Shown: positions 51,489 through 60,890 of the stretch, one piece after another | Numbering within the stretch: position 1 is the first letter of the stretch | How the letters are laid out: every line of letters starts with the position of its first letter | Assembly: GCA_017303995.1 (NCBI GenBank) | Contig: JAFLBE010000001.1 | Span: 124,001-188,000, forward strand | From: Bacteroidota bacterium | GTDB lineage: Bacteria; Bacteroidota; JABWAT01 | Reading direction: 5' to 3' | DNA length: 64,000 nucleotides | Made by a program: the position numbers and the translations under genes | Notes under the pieces: model-generated | What the model was told of the DNA's origin: nothing | Databases searched by the model: none | What the model saw: the letters and a program-made list of their open reading frames with translations, nothing else

Positions 51489-51496
51489 CAAAGTTA
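51489..51496 (-). promoter_or_regulatory. -7 box TAACTTTG for the AspT-like gene
   Basis: Perfect match to TAnnTTTG on the minus strand. A TTG is present 25 bases upstream, longer than the optimal 19-21, so the -33 element is uncertain. Confidence 0.5.
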
Positions 51497-52182
51497 CAGA
51501 AAAAGGTGATATTAAACGATTCAAAGTCATTGAGTTTCGGTTTTATTGTCCGGTTAAGGAGAATTTGCCTGAAAGGAGTATAGCCTTTCTTGTTGAAGGA
51601 CAACAGTTTGGTATTTAATTTACCTCATTTGGCTGTAAAAGTTGATTTAAAAGTAATCAGTCCTTAAAATATCTCCTTCCATTTTATTGAAAATTGGTTA
51701 AAAAAAATAGGAATGATCATAAAAGGTAGTTGATAATTCTCCCAAATTTGACAATTGAAATAAAAAAAGCTTCGACTTCCAATAAAAATGTGAACTATTT
51801 CCATTATGTATATATAAATATATTTCTGCAGACAGAATAGAAAAAATGTGAAAACAAAATGCGCTTAAATAATTAAGGCAATTATCAAGAAAAATGAGTA
51901 ATAATAAAACGATGGTCGTTATTGGAAATGGAAGATATATCCATATTTGTGTTTTGAATAAGAAACGGTGGAAGATTGATGGAAAAGAACGATGATTATC
52001 GTAAAACAAAGTCACCAAATGTCACATTATACTAATGAAAGCGTTTTATTTGTTTTATTCTTGTCACAGTGCCTTTTTTAAATTGTAATTGAGATTCTGA
52101 GGTGATATTATCGTTCAAGGCAAGGTCAAAACTTGCTTTGTTGTTAATAAAATAAAGTAATGTTGTATTTGGAGGAGAAATA
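51497..52182. other. Long AT-rich leader region before the first surface protein
   Basis: About 690 bp without a convincing gene; the 106-codon leftward frame at 51698-52018 has a composition typical of AT-rich noise. A near-consensus TTG-N20-TGTATTTG ends at about 52169, but its start site would fall on the ribosome-binding site ggaggag, so the real promoter is probably further up. Large leader regions before abundant surface proteins often hold regulation, but nothing specific is recognised. Confidence 0.45.
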
Positions 52183-53994
52183 ATGAAGAAAGCGATATTG
52201 TTTTCTGTAATAAGTATAGTTGCTGCCGGCGCATACGCAGGTAATAACAATCAAAAAGCTGTTACAAAACTGGACAAAGGAGAAGCATCAGGAACGGTGT
52301 CATCCCCTGCCCGGGCAAAAGTTAACGAATCGGTTCTGATCGGAAATTCAGCCAATGCATACGCATGGCAGGCTTCTGGAACGAATCAAATCTATTACGA
52401 TGTAGCGAGCAACACACTTGCTGTAACCAAACGTCGTGGATCACTTGACACCGCTATACCATCCGGTTCAGGTCGTATTGTAAACCACATGTCTACAGAT
52501 GCCGGTGCAACCTGGTCTGCAGGTCTTGAAGTTAACGGTACACTTGCCCCTCAGGTGTTTGGCCGTCACCCGAATGTTGCCATTCTGCCAAGCGGTGAAC
52601 TGATTACCCAATGGGCTGAACTGTATCCAATGGGCGCAGGATTTAGTGCAATTGGTGTTACCGCCAATAAACTGTCAGACAACAGCCTTCTTTCTGCTTA
52701 TATCGACACATTAATCATCACTGAAATTGACGATGTTGCTGGTCTTGATACAGTTACATATAGCGTTCCTGATGAAATTTTTGTTGATGAAGCGAACGGA
52801 ACCTTCTATTTTGGTGGCGCTGCTGATAATGCAACCAACACCAACTATCTGTGGAAATCATCTGACAAAGGTGCTTCTCATCAATTGGTAAAATTGTGGA
52901 AAGATGCTGCATACGGCGGAGTTATTGCCGGAGCCAATCCAACCCACGGTGATTTTACCGGTTCAAAGGGTAACTACATCATGAGCGTTCTGCCTGACTC
53001 TGCCTATGCAGTAGCCAATGGTCTTGATTATGAAACCTATGCTCCTTATTTGGTTCGTTTCGAAAACGGATCGATTACAGAAGAAGGTTTTGTTGATCTT
53101 GGTGCCATTTTTACTACACTTGGTATCGACAGCTGGACTTATGAGTGGGATATGGTTACTGATAAAGACGGTAACTGGCACATGTTTATCCAGGGATATT
53201 TGGCTGGAGAGACCGAAGATACCAATGTTGGTATTTACGAAATCTATTCCAACACCCCTGGTCGTACTGATATCGGTGCAATGAAAGTTGCAGATATTAC
53301 GCTGGTAGGCCGTGTGATCGATGCTGCTAATACTTTGAACGGAACCGCAGATATCCATGCATCCCGTGATGCTGAAGGCAAGTATGTATTTGTGAAATAT
53401 CTTGACTGGGATCCAACCGATGATCCTGAAACTTCAACAGAAATGTTTGTTTCAGGTCGTGCTATTTCCAGCGAAACCTATGCTGACCCGATTGCTGTAA
53501 ATGATAACGACTTTGCCAATCAGAATTTCACCCAATCAGCACCCCGTGTGTCTGCTTTAGGTGCTGGTGATGCTGCCGGTACCATGAAATTCCAAATCCA
53601 CTCTTCATGGGTTGAATTTGGTGGAACACCTGCTGCCGGTACTGCTGCTGCTAACCTTTTTTATGTCGGACCTACTCTTGATGTTGCTGAGTATTCTACA
53701 GGTACCGGCATTGAAGAAAACTTCAGAGCCGATCAGTTTGAATTGTTAGGTAACTACCCAAATCCGTTTAATCCTTCTACAAATCTCAGATTTACAACCC
53801 CGCAGGCTGGTAATCTAACATTTGAAGTATTTAATGTTTTGGGTCAGAAGGTTACTTCTTTTACTTTTATGGCAACCCGTTCGGGACTTCATGAAGCAGC
53901 ATTTGATGCCAAAAACCTGGCATCCGGATCCTATGTTATCCGTATGTCAGCAGCTGGCTTTACCCGTTCCATGAATGTGCTTTTAGCTAAGTAA
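52183..53994 (+). CDS. T9SS-exported Asp-box (BNR-like) surface protein, short twin
   Basis: A 603-residue protein with a signal peptide (MKKAILFSVISIVAAGAYAG) and a strong ggaggag ribosome-binding site. The 500-residue body looks like a sialidase-type beta-propeller: Asp-box HMSTDAGATWSAG at about residue 107 and a second, weaker LWKSSDKGASHQLVKLW. The active-site arginines of sialidases are not evident, so binding is as likely as catalysis. The C-terminus is a type A sorting domain (NYPNPFNPSTNLRF ... SGSYVIRMSA). Residues from about 13 to 460 are encoded by DNA that appears identical to the next gene. It has its own terminator. Confidence 0.82.
   Translation: MKKAILFSVISIVAAGAYAGNNNQKAVTKLDKGEASGTVSSPARAKVNESVLIGNSANAYAWQASGTNQIYYDVASNTLAVTKRRGSLDTAIPSGSGRIVNHMSTDAGATWSAGLEVNGTLAPQVFGRHPNVAILPSGELITQWAELYPMGAGFSAIGVTANKLSDNSLLSAYIDTLIITEIDDVAGLDTVTYSVPDEIFVDEANGTFYFGGAADNATNTNYLWKSSDKGASHQLVKLWKDAAYGGVIAGANPTHGDFTGSKGNYIMSVLPDSAYAVANGLDYETYAPYLVRFENGSITEEGFVDLGAIFTTLGIDSWTYEWDMVTDKDGNWHMFIQGYLAGETEDTNVGIYEIYSNTPGRTDIGAMKVADITLVGRVIDAANTLNGTADIHASRDAEGKYVFVKYLDWDPTDDPETSTEMFVSGRAISSETYADPIAVNDNDFANQNFTQSAPRVSALGAGDAAGTMKFQIHSSWVEFGGTPAAGTAAANLFYVGPTLDVAEYSTGTGIEENFRADQFELLGNYPNPFNPSTNLRFTTPQAGNLTFEVFNVLGQKVTSFTFMATRSGLHEAAFDAKNLASGSYVIRMSAAGFTRSMNVLLAK
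52219..53695 (+). repeat. Duplicated segment, copy 1
   Basis: From inside the signal peptide to the end of the propeller this DNA repeats at 54322-55798 (offset 2103). I see no difference over 52219-53562. At least four substitutions then fall within about 110 bp, and the copies diverge at 53692. The alternative-frame translations of large parts also match, which supports nucleotide identity. Confidence 0.92.
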
Positions 53995-54030
53995 AGTACT
54001 GAGAATAAAAGATATAGCGTTATTCTAAAT

Positions 54031-54071
54031 GGTTCCGGAAGACAAAATAGATTCTTCCGGAACCTTTGTTT
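54031..54071 (+). terminator. Terminator between the twin surface-protein genes
   Basis: An 11-bp stem ggttccggaag / cttccggaacc with a 12-base loop, then tttgttttt. About 215 bp separate it from the next ATG. Confidence 0.85.
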
Positions 54072-54285
54072 TTGAACCCGAAGCAGAATAGAAATTTCAT
54101 TCATAAACAAGTTCCGGTTAGTGGTTGGTTTGGAAGAATAAAAGGGAAGCGCTTTTTTTCTGCCCTATTTTTTCCTCGAGGCAGATATTGATTTTGAAAA
54201 AGGAGTTGCTTATCATTATCGAAAGCAGTGTACTCCCCTGCTTTTATTTAACCAACACAACACACTCATGACTAGGAGGAAGTTT

Positions 54286-57200
54286 ATGAAAAAAACTTTA
54301 TTGCTTGGAACAGCTCTGCTTGTTGCTGCCGGCGCATACGCAGGTAATAACAATCAAAAAGCTGTTACAAAACTGGACAAAGGAGAAGCATCAGGAACGG
54401 TGTCATCCCCTGCCCGGGCAAAAGTTAACGAATCGGTTCTGATCGGAAATTCAGCCAATGCATACGCATGGCAGGCTTCTGGAACGAATCAAATCTATTA
54501 CGATGTAGCGAGCAACACACTTGCTGTAACCAAACGTCGTGGATCACTTGACACCGCTATACCATCCGGTTCAGGTCGTATTGTAAACCACATGTCTACA
54601 GATGCCGGTGCAACCTGGTCTGCAGGTCTTGAAGTTAACGGTACACTTGCCCCTCAGGTGTTTGGCCGTCACCCGAATGTTGCCATTCTGCCAAGCGGTG
54701 AACTGATTACCCAATGGGCTGAACTGTATCCAATGGGCGCAGGATTTAGTGCAATTGGTGTTACCGCCAATAAACTGTCAGACAACAGCCTTCTTTCTGC
54801 TTATATCGACACATTAATCATCACTGAAATTGACGATGTTGCTGGTCTTGATACAGTTACATATAGCGTTCCTGATGAAATTTTTGTTGATGAAGCGAAC
54901 GGAACCTTCTATTTTGGTGGCGCTGCTGATAATGCAACCAACACCAACTATCTGTGGAAATCATCTGACAAAGGTGCTTCTCATCAATTGGTAAAATTGT
55001 GGAAAGATGCTGCATACGGCGGAGTTATTGCCGGAGCCAATCCAACCCACGGTGATTTTACCGGTTCAAAGGGTAACTACATCATGAGCGTTCTGCCTGA
55101 CTCTGCCTATGCAGTAGCCAATGGTCTTGATTATGAAACCTATGCTCCTTATTTGGTTCGTTTCGAAAACGGATCGATTACAGAAGAAGGTTTTGTTGAT
55201 CTTGGTGCCATTTTTACTACACTTGGTATCGACAGCTGGACTTATGAGTGGGATATGGTTACTGATAAAGACGGTAACTGGCACATGTTTATCCAGGGAT
55301 ATTTGGCTGGAGAGACCGAAGATACCAATGTTGGTATTTACGAAATCTATTCCAACACCCCTGGTCGTACTGATATCGGTGCAATGAAAGTTGCAGATAT
55401 TACGCTGGTAGGCCGTGTGATCGATGCTGCTAATACTTTGAACGGAACCGCAGATATCCATGCATCCCGTGATGCTGAAGGCAAGTATGTATTTGTGAAA
55501 TATCTTGACTGGGATCCAACCGATGATCCTGAAACTTCAACAGAAATGTTTGTTTCAGGTCGTGCTATTTCCAGCGAAACCTATGCTGACCCGATTGCTG
55601 TAAATGATAACGACTTTGCCAATCAGAATTTCACCCAATCAGCACCCCGTGTGTCTGCTTTAGGTTCTGGTGATGCTGCCGGTACCATGAAATTCCAAAT
55701 CCACTCTTCATGGGTTGAATTTGGTGGAACACCTGCTGCTGGTACTGCTGCTGCAAACCTTTATTATGTCGGACCTACTCTTGATGTTGCTGAATATGCC
55801 GGCGGTGCTGCTGAAGCTAAGCTGACCTTCATCGTCAACACAGCATTTGTTCAGGATACCCTTTCTGCTAACCATACTGTATCTTTCCGTGGAACTGCCT
55901 TTGGTGGTGACTGGTCATATGATAATGGTGTTAAGTTCACCAATATCGGTGGTGACTATTGGAAAGCAGAAAAAGTATGGCCAGTTGGAAACACTGGTGG
56001 TATTTTCAAGATCGTTACCTCTTCACCTTCAGGTACAGGCTGGGATCGTCATGAGTATGGCGTTCAACCAGTAACTGGTGATGATACCTTCATGTTTTAT
56101 ACAACTGGTTTAACCAATGTATATACTGATCCTGTTACCGGCGCAGAAATTACCCGCGGCGATGATTGGGATCCGCTTGAAATTGCAAAAGAAGGAACAA
56201 CCGGTAAAGTTGCTGTTCACTTCCGTGTTAACATGCACCCTCGTCCTAGCTTTAATCCAGCTCAGCACGAAGTACAGGTTCGTGGCAGTTTCAATGATTG
56301 GGGCGGTAACACCAAACTATATCCTGAAGTACGTTATGACGATATGGATGCAACTACCAGATATGATGCACCTAAATACTTTTTCAGCAGAACCGTTCTG
56401 ATTGATGAAGCCAGCATTGGTAGTGAGCTGAAATACAAGTTCACTTACACTGATCCTGCAACTCAATGGGAATCCGTTCCTGACCGTCCTTTCACACTGA
56501 ATGGTGATACCACCTTAGCATGGAAAACATGGGACAATCTGATAATTGATCCAAAAATCACTGGTGATGGAAAAATTGTTATCACCTATTCTGTTGATCT
56601 TGCAAAAGCCATTAATACCAATGGATTTGACAAATCAAAAGATACCCTTTACGTAAAAGCTGGTCTTGGAAATACTGCTGTTTCAGTTGTTGAAACCAAA
56701 CTTGCTGCTCCGCTTTTGGGTAATGTTTTCTCGGGAACATCTGACTCAGTAGATGTTATCGATCAAGCACAGATGTTCTACGGCTTTTTCAAGCGCAATG
56801 ACAAAGGTGAATTTGAAGAATTCTATTTTGATAACTTCGATTCAAGCGGTAAAGCTAACGGACCTAAATTCCGTAAACTTTATGTTGATGGCGTTGGAAA
56901 AACATATGCTACCGAAGATAAAATCAAAGATGGAGTTTCTACTCACCGTCAGCCGTTCTTCAAAAATACCAATCCAGTTGGTGCTGATGTAACCCTTACG
57001 CTTGAAGCCAACCTTATGCCAGCTATCCACTTCACAAAAGCATTGGGTCAGTCTCTTGAAGATATCCAAAACGGACCTGTTGTTGTTACTGCTGCAAATA
57101 TCGATGACTATGCCTTGTACGTAAATGGTCCTGCTACCAGCTCTGCCGGTAACTGGGCACCATGGAACGACATTGACATGGGCGATACACGCAAAATGAA

Positions 57201-57783
57201 TGACAGTGGTTTAAATGGTGATGCTGCTGCCGGAGACAATATCTGGACAGTTCAATTTACCTATACTCCAACTTCTGGTATCAGCCAGGAATTCAAATTG
57301 GGTATCAAAGGCGCTGATAACGAAGCTGGCTTTGGTAACAACCACATGTATAACCTGATTGCCGGTGGAACTAACATTTACCGCGTTCAATTTGGTGATA
57401 TCCAACCTAGCCGTTTCATGCTTGATGCCAATAATTATTGGGATTTTGCTTACATGGATGGCTTAGGTGCCGGAGTTAAAGATGGCAAATATGTTAGTGT
57501 GAACGATAATGTTGCAAAAGCAAATACATTTGCTCTTCTGCAAAACTATCCTAACCCTTTCAACCCAGCTACCTCTATTCGGTTTACCGTTGTTGCTGAC
57601 TCTAAAGTTGACTTCACGGTTTACAATACACTTGGTCAGACCATTTCCACTTTTGTAGTTAATGCAAAAGCTGGTTATAATGTTGTACCTTTCTCTGCTG
57701 AGAAACTTGCATCAGGTACTTACCTTGTTAAAATGACTTCTGGTTCCAACACGAAGACCATTAAAATGGTATTCATGAAGTAA
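54286..57783 (+). CDS. T9SS-exported Asp-box surface protein with added glycan-binding-like domains, long twin
   Basis: From MKKTLLLGTALLVAAGAYAG the product is 1165 residues; aggagg before 54286 decides this start over 54268. Residues about 14-500 match the preceding protein almost perfectly (A to S and F to Y changes at the end). The next 570 residues are unique. They include KLTFIVNTAFVQDTLSANHT, then VAVHFRVNMHPRPSFNPAQH with HEVQVRGSFNDWGGNTKLYP, a pattern like CBM20/48 or SusE-type starch-binding domains, and further Ig-like repeats. It ends with NYPNPFNPATSIRFTVVADS ... SGTYLVKMTSGS, a type A sorting domain. Its position upstream of a MalEFG-like importer suggests surface capture of alpha-glucan. 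Confidence 0.82.
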   Translation: MKKTLLLGTALLVAAGAYAGNNNQKAVTKLDKGEASGTVSSPARAKVNESVLIGNSANAYAWQASGTNQIYYDVASNTLAVTKRRGSLDTAIPSGSGRIVNHMSTDAGATWSAGLEVNGTLAPQVFGRHPNVAILPSGELITQWAELYPMGAGFSAIGVTANKLSDNSLLSAYIDTLIITEIDDVAGLDTVTYSVPDEIFVDEANGTFYFGGAADNATNTNYLWKSSDKGASHQLVKLWKDAAYGGVIAGANPTHGDFTGSKGNYIMSVLPDSAYAVANGLDYETYAPYLVRFENGSITEEGFVDLGAIFTTLGIDSWTYEWDMVTDKDGNWHMFIQGYLAGETEDTNVGIYEIYSNTPGRTDIGAMKVADITLVGRVIDAANTLNGTADIHASRDAEGKYVFVKYLDWDPTDDPETSTEMFVSGRAISSETYADPIAVNDNDFANQNFTQSAPRVSALGSGDAAGTMKFQIHSSWVEFGGTPAAGTAAANLYYVGPTLDVAEYAGGAAEAKLTFIVNTAFVQDTLSANHTVSFRGTAFGGDWSYDNGVKFTNIGGDYWKAEKVWPVGNTGGIFKIVTSSPSGTGWDRHEYGVQPVTGDDTFMFYTTGLTNVYTDPVTGAEITRGDDWDPLEIAKEGTTGKVAVHFRVNMHPRPSFNPAQHEVQVRGSFNDWGGNTKLYPEVRYDDMDATTRYDAPKYFFSRTVLIDEASIGSELKYKFTYTDPATQWESVPDRPFTLNGDTTLAWKTWDNLIIDPKITGDGKIVITYSVDLAKAINTNGFDKSKDTLYVKAGLGNTAVSVVETKLAAPLLGNVFSGTSDSVDVIDQAQMFYGFFKRNDKGEFEEFYFDNFDSSGKANGPKFRKLYVDGVGKTYATEDKIKDGVSTHRQPFFKNTNPVGADVTLTLEANLMPAIHFTKALGQSLEDIQNGPVVVTAANIDDYALYVNGPATSSAGNWAPWNDIDMGDTRKMNDSGLNGDAAAGDNIWTVQFTYTPTSGISQEFKLGIKGADNEAGFGNNHMYNLIAGGTNIYRVQFGDIQPSRFMLDANNYWDFAYMDGLGAGVKDGKYVSVNDNVAKANTFALLQNYPNPFNPATSIRFTVVADSKVDFTVYNTLGQTISTFVVNAKAGYNVVPFSAEKLASGTYLVKMTSGSNTKTIKMVFMK
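54322..55798 (+). repeat. Duplicated segment, copy 2
   Basis: Partner of 52219-53695. The first 36 bases of the two genes differ, then identity begins abruptly at gttgctgccgg. The tract up to 55665 appears unbroken, with differences beginning at 55666. Confidence 0.92.
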
Positions 57784-57807
57784 TCAACTTCATTTGGATT
57801 ATATCCG

Positions 57808-57842
57808 AAAAGGGTTGGCAGAAATGCCAACCCTTTTTTTTT
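57808..57842 (+). terminator. Hairpin-T-run between the surface protein and the ABC importer
   Basis: A 13-bp stem aaaagggttggca / tgccaaccctttt with a gaaa loop, the 3' arm running into nine T residues. It ends only 21 bases before the ATG of the solute-binding protein, leaving no room for a promoter between them, so it may be a leaky attenuator. Confidence 0.9.
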
Positions 57843-57863
57843 CATAAACCGTACAGGTTGGTT

Positions 57864-59120
57864 ATGTTCAGATACCTGGTGATTTGTTTGCTGTTTTCCC
57901 TGCTTCTTCTTACCTGTTCGTCCCCAAAAACTAATCGTATTACCATCTGGGCTCATTTTGATCCGCCCGAAAAAATCCTTGTTCAAAAACAAATTGATTT
58001 ATTTGCATCAGAAAATCCGGGTTGGGAGTTTAAACTCTTAACCTATTCCAAACAAGAAATAAAAAACCTCTATCCCATTTCAGTCATAGGCAAAAGCGGA
58101 CCCTCAATTTTGTATGGTTTTTCATCTGATATTGGTCAGCTTGCTGAACTTAATGTACTCGAACCCCTTGAAACTTTATTCGATTCGGTCTTTCTAAGTC
58201 AGTTTTCTTCTTTTCCACTTAATCCACTTGTCAAATTTAAAAGTTTGGAAACGGGGCAAATTCAGTTATTTCAAATTGCTGACCAAATTGTAAATCAACA
58301 ATTTTTGCTGGTTAATCGTGATTTGGTAACCTTACCCTCAGATCCAACTGGGCATTTATCCTTTTATACTTACCAAAATTCTTTAACTGACAAAGGGAAA
58401 AAAAACGACAATTTCCCTTACGATTTAGTCTGGGATTATACAAGTCCCTATTTTTATTATTATTTTCTGAGTGGTTCGGGTGGTCGAATCATGGATGCCT
58501 ACAGCGAGCCACAACTCAACTCACAGGAAGGGATACAAAGCCTGCAAGTATTCAGGCAGTTTAGTCAGGATGGATTTCGGTTACCGCTAGAGAGCAATCT
58601 GGATCAATCCCGATCGTGGTTCCGGCAAAGAAAGGCAGCGATGCTTATTGATGGGTTATTTCACGTTGAAGAATTCAAAAGAGAGGGAATTTCAATCGGG
58701 ATTTTCTCTGTTTCTTCACTCATAAAATCAGATCAAACACCCAAACCCCTGATTTATATGAAAGGGTTTTCGGTGAACCCAACTATCCCGGCTGAAAAGA
58801 AAAAAATGTCAGCAAAGCTCATTCAATTTCTATGCAACAAAAAAAACCAGTTGGAGAGAACCCATGTTAGCTTCAACATGCCAACATTGAATGAGGCTTT
58901 GAAGGATTCAGCAATTCAAAATAATGCAGTTTTTAAACTAATGATTGACCAGGTTTTGAGAGGCATGGAAATGCCAGTTACCCCAGAGTCATCTTTAATA
59001 TTACAGGAACTCACTTCAGGATATCACAATTTCTTAAAGGATGAAAAGATTTCGTCAGAAAATTCAGCCAATAACATGCAGGAATCTGCCCTGAAACTGA
59101 TAAAGACAATCAGAAAATGA
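57864..59120 (+). CDS. Extracellular solute-binding protein of a sugar ABC importer (MalE-like)
   Basis: From MFRYLVICLLFSLLLLTCSS the product is 418 residues. The signal ends in a lipobox-like LLTC (C18), with threonine instead of glycine or alanine at -1, so lipidation is likely but not certain. The body has the family 1 solute-binding pattern: ITIWAHFDPPEKILVQKQID, SFYTYQ, AAMLIDGLFHVEEFKREG and an ISIGIFSVSS strand. The MalF-like gene overlaps by 4 bp. The ligand is inferred from GH13 and surface-protein neighbours to be a malto-oligosaccharide. Confidence 0.82.
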   Translation: MFRYLVICLLFSLLLLTCSSPKTNRITIWAHFDPPEKILVQKQIDLFASENPGWEFKLLTYSKQEIKNLYPISVIGKSGPSILYGFSSDIGQLAELNVLEPLETLFDSVFLSQFSSFPLNPLVKFKSLETGQIQLFQIADQIVNQQFLLVNRDLVTLPSDPTGHLSFYTYQNSLTDKGKKNDNFPYDLVWDYTSPYFYYYFLSGSGGRIMDAYSEPQLNSQEGIQSLQVFRQFSQDGFRLPLESNLDQSRSWFRQRKAAMLIDGLFHVEEFKREGISIGIFSVSSLIKSDQTPKPLIYMKGFSVNPTIPAEKKKMSAKLIQFLCNKKNQLERTHVSFNMPTLNEALKDSAIQNNAVFKLMIDQVLRGMEMPVTPESSLILQELTSGYHNFLKDEKISSENSANNMQESALKLIKTIRK

Positions 59121-60016
59121 AAAACCATCATCCTATACAGATTAAATCGGAAAAAGTTGCCATTTGGTTTGTTGCTCCGGCACTGATTGTAACATCTGCA
59201 GTTATTTTAATTCCATTTTTATATAATCTGGTTATTAGTTTTTCTGACATGAACCTGGTGACCTTTTACCGTTGGAATATGATTGGATTTACAAATTATT
59301 CAGATATTCTTTTCGATTCAGGCTTTTGGTACCTTTTATTCAAAACTGTTTTATGGACAGGTCTGAATCTGTTCGTCCTTGTTTCTGGTGGTATTTTTCT
59401 GGCAGTTTTATTAAATCAGAAAATTCCTGGCAGTATCTTTTTTAAAATCCTTTTTATTCTCCCGTGGGTAGTACCGCAATATTTGACTGCACTTGTTTGG
59501 AAGGGAATCTTTAATTATGAATCAGGTTCTGTGAATACCTTCCTGCTAAAACTAAATTTGGATCCGGTTATGTGGCTTGGAAGTGAATGGGGGAGTTTTT
59601 GGGCCACCCTGGTTACCAATGTATGGTTGAGTTTACCTTTCATGATTGTTGTTGTTCTTGCCGGACTCCAAACCATTCCCAAAAATTTGTATGAGGCGGC
59701 AGAATTGGATGGAGCAGGTTTCTGGTTTATGTTTCGGCGAATAACACTTCCCCTGTTAAAACCAGTGCTTATACCTGCAATTATTCTGAGTGGAATCTGG
59801 ACTTTTAACAATTTAAATGTGATTTGGCTTGTTACTGATGGCGGATTTCCGTCTGATCAGTCACATATTCTGGTTAGTTGGGTCTACAAAGCTGGACTTA
59901 GCTCCTTCAGAATTGGCTATGCAGCGGCTTATGGTATCATCATTATGCTGGTATTGTTGTTCTTTTCCTGGCAATACATTAAAAAATCAAAAACCCTGGA
60001 GACTATTTTTGAATAA
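59117..60016 (+). CDS. ABC sugar permease, MalF/UgpA-like
   Basis: A 299-residue inner-membrane protein with six helices. The EAA loop that docks the ATPase is YEAAELDGAGFWFMFRRITL followed by PLLKP. Further features are VAIWFVAPALIVTSAVILIP at the N-terminus and ILFILPWVVPQYLTALVWKG. It lacks the large periplasmic loop of enteric MalF. It pairs with the MalG-like permease, with an 8-bp overlap. Confidence 0.92.
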   Translation: MKNHHPIQIKSEKVAIWFVAPALIVTSAVILIPFLYNLVISFSDMNLVTFYRWNMIGFTNYSDILFDSGFWYLLFKTVLWTGLNLFVLVSGGIFLAVLLNQKIPGSIFFKILFILPWVVPQYLTALVWKGIFNYESGSVNTFLLKLNLDPVMWLGSEWGSFWATLVTNVWLSLPFMIVVVLAGLQTIPKNLYEAAELDGAGFWFMFRRITLPLLKPVLIPAIILSGIWTFNNLNVIWLVTDGGFPSDQSHILVSWVYKAGLSSFRIGYAAAYGIIIMLVLLFFSWQYIKKSKTLETIFE

Positions 60017-60884
60017 ATCAGGAGTTTTTTGGGGACGTATTTTTCAAACCCGGATTGCAGTTATTTTGATCCTGGTGGTATTTGCGATGTGGACAGTTTT
60101 TCCGATCTGGCATGTTTTTAAGCTTTCGGTGGGAAAATCTGATTTATTCTTTTCGTCAAATCTGACTCTTCTGCCTACAGAATTGTCATTAGATTCTTAC
60201 CGAAAATTGTTTTTAGAAACACCGTTTCTTCATTGGATGATAAACTCACTTATCATTACAGCATCTGTGACAATAACCGGGCTATTTCTTGCAGCACTTG
60301 CTGGCTATGGCTTCAGCAGATTTAAATTCAGATGGAGGAAAAGTCTTTTGTTTGGAATGATTGCCACTCAAATGTTTCCGGTCACTTTGATCCTATTGCC
60401 ATTGATCGTCATTTTGGTAAAATTAAACCTAAGCGACACATTTTTTGCACTTTCAGCGGCTTATTCTGCTTTGGTGCTTCCTTTTTGTATTTGGCAAATG
60501 AAAACCTATTATGATACTGTTCCCCGTTCAATGGAAGAAGCTGCATGGATTGATGGATCGTCACATTGGGTCACTTTTTACAAAATTGTGCTTCCGCAAA
60601 TAACTCCGGCTCTTGCAATTATCGGACTTTTCAGTTTTATCACTGCCTGGGGCGAAATCATGATGGCCGCTGTTTTGGTTCAGGATCCCGATTTGTTTAC
60701 ACTTCCCTTGGGACTCAAATCAATTCTGTCTGGTAATCCTGCTGATATAGGTGTGTTTGCAGCAGGTGCAGTTGTTGTAACTTTGCCCGTCATCCTGCTT
60801 TTCATTCTGCTTAACCGGATGTTAATTTCCGGATTTGCACCTGCAGGATTTCATACTTTTAAAAAGACCACCGAAAACGAATAA
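60009..60884 (+). CDS. ABC sugar permease, MalG/UgpE-like
   Basis: About 291 residues from a TTG at 60009 (LNKSGVFWGRIFQTRIAVIL) overlapping the MalF stop. The frame is open up to 59829, but that part is antisense to no feature and simply overlaps MalF, so it is rejected. The EAA motif is MEEAAWIDGSSHWVTFYKIV followed by LPQITP. Six helices, with ATQMFPVTLILLPLIVILVK typical for the family. The ATP-binding subunit is not encoded in this window; a shared MsmK/UgpC-type ATPase elsewhere is the usual solution. Confidence 0.9.
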   Translation: MNKSGVFWGRIFQTRIAVILILVVFAMWTVFPIWHVFKLSVGKSDLFFSSNLTLLPTELSLDSYRKLFLETPFLHWMINSLIITASVTITGLFLAALAGYGFSRFKFRWRKSLLFGMIATQMFPVTLILLPLIVILVKLNLSDTFFALSAAYSALVLPFCIWQMKTYYDTVPRSMEEAAWIDGSSHWVTFYKIVLPQITPALAIIGLFSFITAWGEIMMAAVLVQDPDLFTLPLGLKSILSGNPADIGVFAAGAVVVTLPVILLFILLNRMLISGFAPAGFHTFKKTTENE

Positions 60885-60890
60885 GGATTC

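Noticed and set aside
51698-52018. A leftward 106-codon hydrophobic open frame
   Set aside because: Composition is that expected of AT-rich noncoding DNA and no start signal or family motif was found.
52963-53358. Leftward 131-codon frame inside the surface-protein gene, also present at 55066-55461
   Set aside because: It is an antisense shadow that appears twice only because the underlying DNA is duplicated.
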